Shown: positions 53,973 to 62,910, counted from the first letter of the stretch. The stretch: 64,000 bases of DNA from Poriferisodalis sp965198245 (GCF_965198245.1 NZ_OZ240249.1:2418001-2482000); one strand, 5' to 3'. Notes: generated by a model from the letters alone, not told the origin. Made by a program: numbers and translations.

Positions 53973-54755
53973 GTGCGCATCCTGGTTTGTGTGAAGCGAG
54001 TTCCGGCGGTGGGCTCGCGCATCAACGTGACCCCCGACAGTAGCCAGGTCGACACAGCGCACCTGGGTTTCACCACCAGCCCCCACGAGGAATGCGCTGT
54101 GGAGGAAGCCGCGCAGATCACCGAGCGGCTCGACGGCGACGACCATGCCGTGGTCGTGCTCACCCTGGGACCCGAAGAATCGACCGAGCAGTTGCGCTAC
54201 GCAGCCAGCGTCGGAGGCACCGCACTAGCGCTGGTGACTGCCCCCGGCGGACTTGACTGGGATCCCCAGCGCACTGCAGTCGCCATCACCGACGCAGTGC
54301 GGGTACTCGAGGCGGCCGGCGGGCAATTCGATCTCATCCTGTTCGGCAACGAGTCGGCTGACGGCGGGAACTTCCAGGTCGGCATCCGTGTCGCTCACGC
54401 GCTCAACCGCCCGATCGTGAACGGCATCAAGGGCATCGACATCGCAGAGAACGGCTTTGTGGCTCGCCGCGAGACCGACGCCGGCTATGAGGTGTACGAG
54501 CTGGACGCTCCCTGCGCCATGGGCGTCAAGGAGGGCATCAACCTGCCCCGCTACCCGACGATGAAGGGACGGTTGGCGTCACGCAAGGCACAGATCCAGT
54601 TGCTCGAGGGTGCGCAGGACGCTGCAGCGGGAGGGCAGGCCCGGGTGCGGCTGCACCGACCGCCCGAGCGTGCCAGCACCACGGTCGTGCTTGGCGACAG
54701 TGCCGAAGCTGCTCCCGCCGTGGTGGACCTGCTGGACGAACTGGGCGTGCTGTGA
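53973..54755 (+). CDS. etfB: electron transfer flavoprotein beta subunit
   Basis: A 260-aa ETF beta subunit with the usual start MRILVCVKRVPAVGSRINV, SPHEECAVEEAAQITERL and the FGNESADGGNFQVGIRVAHAL AMP-site region, plus LPRYPTMKGRLASRKAQ near the C-terminus. It starts at GTG 53973, 11 nt after the demethylase stop, and its stop overlaps the etfA start. The operon position suggests a dedicated acceptor for the demethylase. Electrons would go on to ETF-quinone oxidoreductase, not in the window. Confidence 0.94.
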   Translation: MRILVCVKRVPAVGSRINVTPDSSQVDTAHLGFTTSPHEECAVEEAAQITERLDGDDHAVVVLTLGPEESTEQLRYAASVGGTALALVTAPGGLDWDPQRTAVAITDAVRVLEAAGGQFDLILFGNESADGGNFQVGIRVAHALNRPIVNGIKGIDIAENGFVARRETDAGYEVYELDAPCAMGVKEGINLPRYPTMKGRLASRKAQIQLLEGAQDAAAGGQARVRLHRPPERASTTVVLGDSAEAAPAVVDLLDELGVL

Positions 54756-55759
54756 GCGGCGTCGCTGTGCTCATCGACCACGACCGTGGTGTGCCCTCCG
54801 GCGGTGCCCTTGAGGCCCTCACCGCTGCCCGGGCATTGGCTTGCGATCTCGGTGTAGCCACCGAGGCAGTCGTGTTGGGCGACGTGACGCTGTTCGAGTC
54901 CCACGGCGCCGAGCTCACCGCTGCCTGTGCGGCTTACGGCGCAACGACTGTGCACTGCGGACGCCACGAGCTGCTGGCCGACTACGGGCCCGATGCCTGG
55001 GGCGCTGCGCTGACGTCGTTCCTCGACGCCTCACAGCCCGCCGCGGTGGTCGCGGCGGGCACCGATCGAGGAGCCGAAGCGATGGCCCAGCTGGCGGCCC
55101 GAATCGATCTGCCGCTCGTGGCCAACTGCGTGAGCGTGTCGGCTGGAGGCGAACCGTGGCAGATCACCCGGATCCAGTGGGGCGGATCGCTGCTCGAGGA
55201 CGTGACGCTGGACACGACTCTGCCGTTGTTGACCTACGCCCAGCACGCCATCGAGGCCGAACAGGTACCCGGCGACGTCGTCGCTTCCGAAGTTGTCGAC
55301 TTCGAGCCCGAGGTGGGCGCCGAGGCGCGGCGCACCTTGGTTCGTGACCGGGTCACCCTGACCGAGGGCATCACGCTGTCGACCTCGCCGGTCGTGGTGT
55401 CTGGCGGCCGCGGCGTCGGCTCCGCGGAGGGATTCGCCCAGCTCGAAGAGCTTGCCGAGCTGCTCGGCGGCCGCGTCGGCTGCTCTCGTGCTGTCACGAA
55501 CAACGGCTGGCGGAATCACGCCGATCAGGTGGGCCAGACCGGCACCCGCATTGCTCCGCAGATCTACATCGCGTGCGGCATCTCGGGCGCCATCCAGCAT
55601 TGGGTGGGTGCCATGGGATCGAAGAACATCCTCGCCATCAACATCGACCCTGAAGCCAACATGGTCACCAAGGCGGGGTACGCCGTCATCGCCGATCTGC
55701 ACGAAGTGGTGCCGGCGATCTCCGACGAGATCCGGCGACGCCGCGACCGCCCCAGCTAG
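54752..55759 (+). CDS. etfA: electron transfer flavoprotein alpha subunit
   Basis: A 335-aa ETF alpha subunit. The C-terminal FAD domain is clear: VVSGGRGVGSAEGFAQLEEL, RAVTNNGWRNHADQVGQTG, YIACGISGAIQHWVGAMGS, IINIDPEA-like AINIDPEANMVTKAGY. GTG 54752 overlaps the etfB TGA (GTGA). It is the last gene of the demethylase-etfBA operon and converges on iclR with only 7 nt between stops. Confidence 0.95.
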   Translation: MSGVAVLIDHDRGVPSGGALEALTAARALACDLGVATEAVVLGDVTLFESHGAELTAACAAYGATTVHCGRHELLADYGPDAWGAALTSFLDASQPAAVVAAGTDRGAEAMAQLAARIDLPLVANCVSVSAGGEPWQITRIQWGGSLLEDVTLDTTLPLLTYAQHAIEAEQVPGDVVASEVVDFEPEVGAEARRTLVRDRVTLTEGITLSTSPVVVSGGRGVGSAEGFAQLEELAELLGGRVGCSRAVTNNGWRNHADQVGQTGTRIAPQIYIACGISGAIQHWVGAMGSKNILAINIDPEANMVTKAGYAVIADLHEVVPAISDEIRRRRDRPS

Positions 55760-55766
55760 CCCGGCT

Positions 55767-56531
55767 TCACATCGACAGGGGTGCCCGGCCGGCGAGGTGC
55801 TCGGCCAGATTCGATGCCGCCGCGATCAGCATGAGGCCGATGTCGTGGGTGCGGTTCGGATCGGGGAACCGGTAGGCGGGGCCATGCACGTGCAGCGCCG
55901 CCACCGCGGTGCCTTCCTCATTCAGCACCGGTGCCGCCGCCGAGTTGATGCCGGCGGCGAACTCCTCGTACACCCAGACATAGCCCGCGCTGGCGATCTG
56001 CACCAGCCGGGTCCGCAACGCGTCTGGGTCGACCACGCTGTTCGCGGTCGTCGCCTCGAGGCCGCCTGCGAGGTACTCCTCCAAGGACTCGGGACTGAGA
56101 TGCGCCAGGTAGACCAGTCCCGAGGGCACCAGGTGCAATGGGCAGTACTCACCGATCCACGAGCGCACCTGCACTTCAGATTCGGGTTCGACCTGGTCGA
56201 GGTAATAGACCGTCCGGTCCGCACGAACGCTCACTCCCGCCGTCTCGCCGACCTGGTTGACCAGGCTGTGCAGGTGTGGGCGCGCCGCAGCCAGCAGACC
56301 TCGGTCGTCACCAGCAGCACCGATGATGTCGATGAGCCCTTGCCCGATCCGGTAGTCGCCGCCGGTGTCGTCCTGAGCGACCGCACCGACGGCTTCAAGC
56401 GATGTCAGCAGTCGCGCCACCGTGCTCTTGGGCAGTCCGACGCTGTCCGCAACGTCGGTGACGCCTTGGGGCCCGACGGCCAGCGCGCGCAGCACCGCAA
56501 ACGCACGAGAGATGGACTGCACTCTCACCAC
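55767..56531 (-). CDS. IclR-family transcriptional regulator
   Basis: A 254-aa regulator. The N-terminal winged helix is SISRAFAVLRALAVGPQGVT and PKSTVARLLTSLEAVGAVAQ; the C-terminal effector domain includes RADRTVYYLDQVEPESEV, CPLHLVPSGLVYLA and GINSAAAPVLNEEGTAVAAL. GTG 56531 (GTG GTG AGA GTG) is chosen because it gives the normal IclR length and places the operator-like site 56 bp upstream; the longer open frame to 56708 would cover that site. It probably senses a methylated amine or its product and controls the flanking C1 genes and itself. Confidence 0.9.
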   Translation of the reverse strand: MVRVQSISRAFAVLRALAVGPQGVTDVADSVGLPKSTVARLLTSLEAVGAVAQDDTGGDYRIGQGLIDIIGAAGDDRGLLAAARPHLHSLVNQVGETAGVSVRADRTVYYLDQVEPESEVQVRSWIGEYCPLHLVPSGLVYLAHLSPESLEEYLAGGLEATTANSVVDPDALRTRLVQIASAGYVWVYEEFAAGINSAAAPVLNEEGTAVAALHVHGPAYRFPDPNRTHDIGLMLIAAASNLAEHLAGRAPLSM

Positions 56532-56586
56532 CGTACCCCGCGTGCGACACAGGCCCGTCTCCTGACCGCCATTTTGTACCGTATTG

Positions 56587-56611
56587 TGGAACTGTTCTGC
56601 TCTGTGGAACA
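56587..56611 (-). promoter_or_regulatory. 25-bp operator-like site, iclR/fdhA side
   Basis: Read on the minus strand: TGTTCCAC-A-GAGC-A-GAAC-A-GTTCCA, matching the 51309-51333 site at 22 of 25 positions. It lies between divergent iclR and fdhA, where a bound regulator could act on both. A further inverted repeat GGACAC...GTGTCC lies at about 56618-56652. Confidence 0.7.
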
Positions 56612-56701
56612 AATCGGGACACAGGTGACGGACGGTGACGTGTCCGCGTCCTACTATCGGGGCCGAGCGCGCGACGGGGTCATCCATTGGGGGGAAGGCT
56701 G

Positions 56702-58747
56702 ATGCCACAGCGGATCAACTCACGATTGAGGAACCGCAACCGATCGTTGCCCCGGCTCGACACGCCGCTGGTTCGCGACGGCGGCGTCCTGCGGCCTGTG
56801 AGCTGGAACGACGCGCTCGACCGTGCCGCAACGGGCTTGGCGGCGGCCACGCAGCAACACGGAGCCGGTGGCGTCGGCATGTTCTCATGCTCGAAGAGCA
56901 CGAACGAGATGAACTATGCAGCCCAGAAGTTCATGCGAACGGTGCTGAAGTCCAACAACATCGACTCCTGTAATCGCACCTGACACGCGCCTTCTGTCGT
57001 CGGTCTGGCGACGGTGTTCGGTCTCGGAGGCGGGACAAGTTCCTACCAAGAGATCCACGAGGCCGATGTGATCCTGCTGTGGGGATCGAACGCTCGCGCG
57101 GCGCACCCGATCTTCTTCCACCATCTGTTGCGAGGCCTCGACAACGGAGCCGAAATGTATGCGGTGGATCCCCGCCGCACCTCCTCGGCCGAGTTTGCGG
57201 ACGTGTGGCTGGGTCTCGACGTGGGTACCGATATCGCTCTGGCGAACACCATGGCCCGCGAGATCATTGCCGAGGGCCTGCACAACCAGTCCTTCATCGA
57301 CCATGCGACCACGGGCTTCGATGCCTTCGCGGCATCGGTCGAACCATTCACGCTCGACGAAGGCGAGCGGCTGACTGGCGTGCCGGCTCAGGCCATTGCG
57401 GACATGGCATATGCATACGCCACTGCTCCCCGAGCGCAGATCCTGTGGACGCTGGGCATCACCGAACATCACACGGCTGTCGAGAACGTGCTTTCGCTGT
57501 GCAACCTGTCGCTGCTCACGGGACATGTCGGACGTCGCGGCTCGGGCCTCGTGCCCCTGCGAGGCCAGAACAACGTTCAGGGCGGCGGTGACATGGGCGC
57601 GTTGCCAGACCGTCTGCCTGGATTCCAGCCGCTCGTGGATCCGCAGGCCCGGGCGAAGTTCGAGAGCACGTGGGGCTGCGAGCTGAACCCTGTACCCGGC
57701 AAGCATCTCACTTTGATGTTCGAAGCCATGGAAGAGGGTGAGCTTCGAGCCCTGTACGTCATTGGGGAGAACCCAGCCGACTCTGAGGCCAACGTGGCGC
57801 ACGCCCGCAAGCTGCTCGAGGGGCTCGATCTGCTCATCGTGCAGGACATCTCGCTGACACGCACCGCCCGCATGGCCGACGTGGTCCTGCCTGCGGCAGC
57901 GGGCTGGGCATCCAGCGAGGGCACGGTGACGTCCTCGGAACGCCGTGTCCAGCGGGTGCGAGCCGCAGTGCCGCCGCAAGGTGATGCACGCGACGATGTG
58001 CGGATCATCAGCGACTTGGCGTTGCACATGGGGGCGCAGTGGCCCACCACCTCGCCGGAAGGACTTTGGGACGAGCTGCGATCGCTGTCGCCGCTGCACG
58101 GCGGCATGAGCTGGGAGCGGCTCACCGAAAGCGGCGGCCTGCGGTGGCCGTGTCCCGACGAGGACCATCCGGGCACGGAGTTCCTCCACGAGTGGCTCTG
58201 GGAGCCAGATCTGGGGGGTCACGCTCCTGCGCCGTTCTCGGTCGTCACACATCGCCCGCCCGCCGAGGTATTGAGCGAGCAGTTCCCGCTGCGCCTGACC
58301 ACCGGCCGGGTCCTCGACTCGTACAACACGGGCGCGCAGTCAGCCGGTTATTCCTCGCCGATCCGATCCGGCGACGCGATCGAAGTGAGTCCCGCCGACG
58401 CGGCAGATCTCGGGATCGCCGAAGGCGATGCGGTCCGGGTGAGCTCGCCCCGCGGTTCGGTGGACATGGAGGTGCACGTCACCGATCGCCTGCCCACCGG
58501 CCTGGTGTTCACGACGTTCCATTTCCCGGATCTGGTCGATTCGAACCTGCTCACCAATGACACCTGGGACGCGCGCAGCGGGACAGCCGAATTCAAGGCT
58601 GCAGCGGTACGCATCGACCCGCTGAGATCCGGCCCGAACGCCGCAGGCGGCGCATTGGACCCAGCCGCCGCAGGCGGCGCATTGGACCCGGACGCCGCAG
58701 GCGACGCATCAAGCCCAGCTGCTGCGGCAGGTGGCGCTGGTGGCTGA
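56702..58747 (+). CDS. fdhA: selenocysteine formate dehydrogenase, molybdopterin catalytic subunit
   Basis: One gene read through an in-frame TGA at 56981-56983 (Sec94); frames on both sides match (312 nt apart, 104 codons). The active site reads SCNRT-U-HAPSVVGL, where other formate dehydrogenases have Sec or Cys. Total 681 residues. Molybdopterin segments follow: VFGLGGGTSSYQEI, LLWGSNARAAHPI, PLRGQNNVQGGGDMGALP, YVIGENPADSE, and the C-terminal dinucleotide domain (LTTGRVLDSYNTGAQS; GDAVRVSSPRGSV; VFTTFHFPDLVDSNLLTNDTWD). The usual N-terminal [4Fe-4S] domain is absent and lies on the third gene of the operon. The last 40 residues are an Ala/Gly repeat tail. A SECIS hairpin follows the TGA. 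Confidence 0.93.
56981..57018 (+). promoter_or_regulatory. bacterial SECIS element for Sec94 of FdhA
   Basis: The TGA is followed by stem GTCGTC (56996-57001), loop GGTCT (57002-57006) and stem GGCGAC (57007-57012), six pairs including one G-U. The GGUCU loop begins 21 nt from the first base of the UGA, the same spacing and loop as the E. coli fdhF SECIS as I recall it. This should recruit SelB. Confidence 0.85.
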
Positions 58748-60524
58748 CCTGTTCTTCTCCGATGCGGAACCCACCGCATCGGAACGACGAGCGGTAATGG
58801 CCGCGCTCAGCGTTACCGATGTCGGCGATGGCGCCGTCGTGGTAGATCACCCCCGTCTCGTACGGGGAGGCACACGCCGCCGCAAGCAGATGCGGCACCT
58901 GTTGCTGCCCGCCCTGCATACCCTTCAACGAGAGGCGGGGTGGATCTCGCCAGGCGGTCTGAACTTTGTGGGTCGCACGCTGGGTGTGCCGCCGGCTGAG
59001 GCCTACGGGGTGGCCACGTTCTACGAGATGTTCCGCACCGACGCCCCATCTCACGAGCTCAGCGTCCGCCACGTCTGCGTCGACCCAATCTGCGCACTCG
59101 CCGGCGCGGCACCGTTGGCAGAGCATCTCCGCTCTCAGGGCCACGCGGTGCACGAAGGGCCGTGCCTTGGGCAATGCGAACGCGCTCCGGCGGTGTTCAT
59201 CCAAGGTCGCCGTGAACCCGATCGAGTGCCGGCTGACGACGGCGGACCTGACTCACTGCTGGTGAGCGTCACCGCTTCAACCCCTGAGGCGCCCAGCTTG
59301 CTGCGACACCTGGTGGGACGCCATTGGGGCCCAGATGAGTTCACCTCGATGGAGGCCTACCAGGACCGCGGTGGGGGCGCAGCGCTCGACGCAGCGCTGC
59401 GCCTCGGACCTGACGAGGTGATCTCACAGGTCAGCGCAGCGGGGCTGTCCGGCCGGGGCGGAGCGGCGTTTCCCACCGGCATCAAGTGGCGGGCGGTGGC
59501 CGACGGAGACGGCCCCAAGCACGTCGTGGCCAACATCGACGAGTCCGAGCCCGGCACGTTCAAAGATCGCTTGCTGTGCGAGCTGGACCCTTTGGCGATC
59601 GTGGAATCCATCACGGTCGCCGGTCTGGTCGTGGGTGCTGAGCAGGGCTGGATCTATATCCGGGGGGAGTACCCGTTGGCCACGCAGCGTCTGCGGCACG
59701 CCATCGCACAGGCTCGGTCCGCGGGCTGGCTGGGCGACGATGCGGCGGGATCGGGCCAGCGCTTCGACATCGAGTTGCGCCGAGGTGCCGGTGCCTACAT
59801 CTGCGGCGAGGAGACCGCTCTGTTCAACTCGCTCGAGGGATTCCGGGGAGAGCCTCGCAACAAGCCGCCATTCCCCACCACGCACGGGCTATTCGGCCGT
59901 CCCACGGTCGTGAACAACCCTGAGACGCTGCTCAACGTGAGCGAGATCCTGCGAATCGGTCCCGAGGCGTATCGCAGCATGGGAACCGAGGGTTCGCCGG
60001 GGACGAAGCTGTTCTGCCTGTCCGGACACGTCGGCAGACCAGGGCTCTATGAAACTCCCTTCGGGATGACCCTGGGTGAATTGCTGACGCTGGCCGGTGG
60101 CGTGCAAGGCACGCTGCAGGCAGTCCTGCTGGGCGGCGCTGCGGGCAGCTTCGTCGGACCCGACGCCACCGATCTTCCGCTCTCGCTGGAGGACACGCGT
60201 GCTGCGGGCACGACGCTCGGCTCAGGCCCGGTGATGGTCTTCAACGACACCGCCGAGATGGGCGCCGTGATCGAGCGACTGGCCAAGTTCTTCCGGGACG
60301 AGTCGTGCGGGCAGTGCGTGCCGTGCCGGGTGGGTACCGTCCGTCAGCACGAGCTGGTGAGGAAGATCCGCGTGGCTGGCGCGCCGACGGACCCCCAGCG
60401 CGAGCTGCTGGGGGACATCGCCACCGCCATGGGCGATGCGTCCATCTGCGGTCTCGGCCACACGGCGGCTTCAGCGGTGCTCTCGGCGATGCGGCTCGGT
60501 CTGCTAGGAGACGATCAAGCATGA
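58731..60524 (+). CDS. fdhB: NuoE-NuoF fused NAD-reducing subunit of formate dehydrogenase
   Basis: A 597-aa fusion. Residues about 45-165 are a thioredoxin-like [2Fe-2S] NuoE domain (HVCVDPIC; GPCLGQCERAP). Residues about 180-595 are NuoF: GRGGAAFPTGIKW (near 242), NIDESEPGTFKDR, GAGAYICGEETAL (near 352) for FMN/NAD, and ESCGQCVPCRVGT (near 526) for a [4Fe-4S] cluster. It passes electrons from the Mo site to NAD, as in FdsB-type formate dehydrogenases. The start is GTG 58731 (or GTG 58740), overlapping the fdhA end; its TGA overlaps the next ATG (ATGA). Confidence 0.93.
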   Translation: MALVADLFFSDAEPTASERRAVMAALSVTDVGDGAVVVDHPRLVRGGTRRRKQMRHLLLPALHTLQREAGWISPGGLNFVGRTLGVPPAEAYGVATFYEMFRTDAPSHELSVRHVCVDPICALAGAAPLAEHLRSQGHAVHEGPCLGQCERAPAVFIQGRREPDRVPADDGGPDSLLVSVTASTPEAPSLLRHLVGRHWGPDEFTSMEAYQDRGGGAALDAALRLGPDEVISQVSAAGLSGRGGAAFPTGIKWRAVADGDGPKHVVANIDESEPGTFKDRLLCELDPLAIVESITVAGLVVGAEQGWIYIRGEYPLATQRLRHAIAQARSAGWLGDDAAGSGQRFDIELRRGAGAYICGEETALFNSLEGFRGEPRNKPPFPTTHGLFGRPTVVNNPETLLNVSEILRIGPEAYRSMGTEGSPGTKLFCLSGHVGRPGLYETPFGMTLGELLTLAGGVQGTLQAVLLGGAAGSFVGPDATDLPLSLEDTRAAGTTLGSGPVMVFNDTAEMGAVIERLAKFFRDESCGQCVPCRVGTVRQHELVRKIRVAGAPTDPQRELLGDIATAMGDASICGLGHTAASAVLSAMRLGLLGDDQA

Positions 60525-61438
60525 ACGCATCCGGTGAGAACGTTGATGAGACGCCTGTCACGCTGAGCATCGACGGCCGTGAGGTCACGGTGCCCGCGGG
60601 TGAGACGATTCTGGCCGCCTGCACCGAAGCCGGAGTGGAGACGCCCACCATCTGCTGGGCCCCCAATCTGACCCCGGTCAACGTCTGCCGTGTCTGCGTC
60701 GTAGAACTCGAGGGGTCGCGCACATTGGTGCCCGCCTGCTCACGACCCGCCGAAGACGGCATGGCGATCAGTACGGACTCCGAACGGGTGCGTCACAGCC
60801 GGCGCATGGTGCTGGAGTTTCTGGGCTCTGCCAACGACCTCAGCCAAGCCTCCGAAATCAACGCATGGTCACAGCACTACGGCGCCGACCCGGATCGGTA
60901 CAGCTCGGCGCCCCGAGACGAGGCCACCTCCGAACCCGCCCGTGTCGACGATCCCGTCCGCATCCAGGACGATCTGTACATCCGCGCGTACGACCGCTGC
61001 GTGCTGTGTTACAAGTGCGTCGAAGCATGCGGCGATGACGCCCAGCACACCTTCGCCATCGCCGTGGCCGGGCGTGGCTTCGATGCCCGCATCCGTACCG
61101 AGTACGACGTCGAATTGCCCGAGAGTGCGTGTGTCTATTGCGGCAACTGCGTTGCGGTGTGCCCGACGGGGGCGCTGCAATTTCGGAGCGAGTTCGATCT
61201 GCGCGCAGTGGGGGAGTGGCGCCCCGACGACCAGTCCGTCACCCGCACCGTGTGCTCGTACTGCGGCGTGGGATGCAATCTCGAACTGCATGTACAAGAC
61301 GAGCAGATCGTCAAGGTGATGTCGCCCGCGGATCACTCGGTGACGAGCGGCCACCTGTGCATCAAGGGTCGATTCGGCTGGCAGTACGTACACGCGCCAG
61401 CCTTCGAGCCACCGACGACTGACACAGCGGAGCACTAG
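60521..61438 (+). CDS. iron-sulfur subunit carrying the detached Fe4S4 domain of FdhA
   Basis: A 305-aa protein matching the N-terminal third of an FdsA/NuoG-type formate dehydrogenase. In order: a [2Fe-2S] domain (ICW, VNVCRVC, PACSRP; residues 43-73), a degenerate NuoG His-Cys region without its cysteines, two [4Fe-4S] ferredoxin motifs (CVLCYKCVEAC near 160; CVYCGNCVAVCPTGAL near 203), then the Mo-enzyme Fe4S4 domain (TVCSYCGVGCNLELHV near 245; HLCIKGRFGWQYVHAP near 280). That last domain is normally fused in front of the molybdopterin domain. It ends 20 residues later. It should sit between FdhA and FdhB in the electron path. Confidence 0.9.
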   Translation: MNASGENVDETPVTLSIDGREVTVPAGETILAACTEAGVETPTICWAPNLTPVNVCRVCVVELEGSRTLVPACSRPAEDGMAISTDSERVRHSRRMVLEFLGSANDLSQASEINAWSQHYGADPDRYSSAPRDEATSEPARVDDPVRIQDDLYIRAYDRCVLCYKCVEACGDDAQHTFAIAVAGRGFDARIRTEYDVELPESACVYCGNCVAVCPTGALQFRSEFDLRAVGEWRPDDQSVTRTVCSYCGVGCNLELHVQDEQIVKVMSPADHSVTSGHLCIKGRFGWQYVHAPAFEPPTTDTAEH

Positions 61439-61444
61439 CCACAG

Positions 61445-62884
61445 GTGTCGGCGAACGAGCCGACCCCGGCCGCCGAAGGCGGCGCAATAGGCACAGGCGC
61501 CGAAGGCGGCGCATCCGGTACAGGCGCCGAAGACGGCGCTTCGACGACGGTACGGATCAGCCGCCGCGAACGTGCCCTCCACCGCGCACATGAGATGGCA
61601 ACTGGCTATGTTCCCCAGATCGCCCGCGCAACAGTCGCCGAACCCCACGTGGGCGGCCCGGCTCTCGCTTCACACACCGCCCGCAGCACAGCCCTCTTTG
61701 CCGGCATCGCGCTCCTGATGGCCGGCAACGGACTGCAGAACACCTTGCTGGGAGTTCGGGCCACCTCGGAAGACTTCGGTTCGACCGTTGCGGGTCTGGT
61801 CATGGCGATGAACTTCGTCGGCTTCCTGGCGGGCTCCGCGTTGGCTCCTCATCTCCTGCGTCAAGTCGGTCACGTACGCGTTTTCGCTGCGGGGGCATCG
61901 GCTGGCAGCAGCGTCGTGCTCGTCCAGGCGGTCTTCGTCGACCCACTGACCTGGGGTGCATGTCGCTTTATGTGGGGGGTGTGTTTCGCCGCTTTGATCG
62001 TCGTTGCCGAGACGTGGCTGAATGAGCTGGCGACAAACGAGAATCGCGGCCGGATGGTGGCCCGCTACATGGTCATCACGATGGGCGCCATTGCCGCGGG
62101 CCAGCTCTTGGTGGTCGTCGCCGACACCAACGGATTCGCCCTGTTCGCCGTGGTTTCCGTGCTGGTCTCGCTGGCGCTGGTGCCGATGTCGCTGTCCGCA
62201 TCTGCCAACCCGCCGGTGATGGAGCATGAATCAGTCGGCCTGCGGACGCTCATGGGGACCGCACCCACCGGCGTGGTGGTGGCCTTCCTGGTCGGCGCCG
62301 CTCTGGGATCCATCTCCGGCATCGGGTCGGTGTACGCCGCATCAAGGGGATTGTCGCCGCTGCAGGTCGCGTTGTTCGTTGCAGCCCCGATGATCGGCAG
62401 CTTGTTCGGGCAGATCCCGCTCGGTCGCCTCTCAGATCGCGTGCCTCGGCGCATCGTCATCGTGGCGGCAGCTTCCATTGCCGGCGCCGCCTGCCTGGTC
62501 ATGCTCGCTCTCGACGAGCGGGGCTTCGCAGGCATCGTCGTCATGGGAGTGATGGGAGCGTTCGCCTACCCGATCTATTCGATGGCTGTGGCACAGACGA
62601 ACGATTGGCTTCGGGGTTCCCAGCGAGCCGGGGCCAGTGCTGTGCTGGTGCGCATGAACGGGGTCGGCGCCACGGTGGGCCCGATCTGTGCGGCAATCGC
62701 TATGTCGGTCACGCTCAACGCGTTCTACTTCGTCATGGCGGCGGCGTATGTCTCGGTCGCAGTGTTCGTCGCTGCCCGCATGCTGCTCGTTGCCGGTCCG
62801 ACCGTGGCACAGCAGGGCCAGTTCCTCCCGATCCCTGCACGGGCCTCCGCTGCGGTGGCTGCGCTGCTGCGCCGGCGCCGGTGA
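61445..62884 (+). CDS. MFS transporter
   Basis: A 479-aa major facilitator protein with about 12 hydrophobic helices after a 70-residue cytoplasmic N-terminus that contains an in-frame repeat (GGAIGTGAEGGASGTGAEDG). Motif-A-like GRLSDRVPRR lies between helices 8 and 9, and WLNELATNENRGRMVARYM follows helix 4/5. It starts at GTG 61445, 6 nt after the formate dehydrogenase operon, so it is probably co-transcribed and could import a methylated amine or formate-related compound; the substrate is inference only. Confidence 0.87.
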   Translation: MSANEPTPAAEGGAIGTGAEGGASGTGAEDGASTTVRISRRERALHRAHEMATGYVPQIARATVAEPHVGGPALASHTARSTALFAGIALLMAGNGLQNTLLGVRATSEDFGSTVAGLVMAMNFVGFLAGSALAPHLLRQVGHVRVFAAGASAGSSVVLVQAVFVDPLTWGACRFMWGVCFAALIVVAETWLNELATNENRGRMVARYMVITMGAIAAGQLLVVVADTNGFALFAVVSVLVSLALVPMSLSASANPPVMEHESVGLRTLMGTAPTGVVVAFLVGAALGSISGIGSVYAASRGLSPLQVALFVAAPMIGSLFGQIPLGRLSDRVPRRIVIVAAASIAGAACLVMLALDERGFAGIVVMGVMGAFAYPIYSMAVAQTNDWLRGSQRAGASAVLVRMNGVGATVGPICAAIAMSVTLNAFYFVMAAAYVSVAVFVAARMLLVAGPTVAQQGQFLPIPARASAAVAALLRRRR

Positions 62885-62910
62885 TGGCGCAACGGCCCTA
62901 GGCAGGATCG

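Noticed and set aside
55767..56708. IclR gene starting at 56708 (313 aa)
   Set aside because: The extra N-terminus covers the palindromic operator and the fdhA leader and is unlike IclR proteins; GTG 56531 gives the normal length.
57014..58747. A separate 577-aa molybdopterin oxidoreductase gene starting inside the formate dehydrogenase region, with 56687-56983 as an unrelated small gene
   Set aside because: Both pieces are in the same frame, the stop between them is at the Sec position of formate dehydrogenase, and a SECIS-like hairpin follows.
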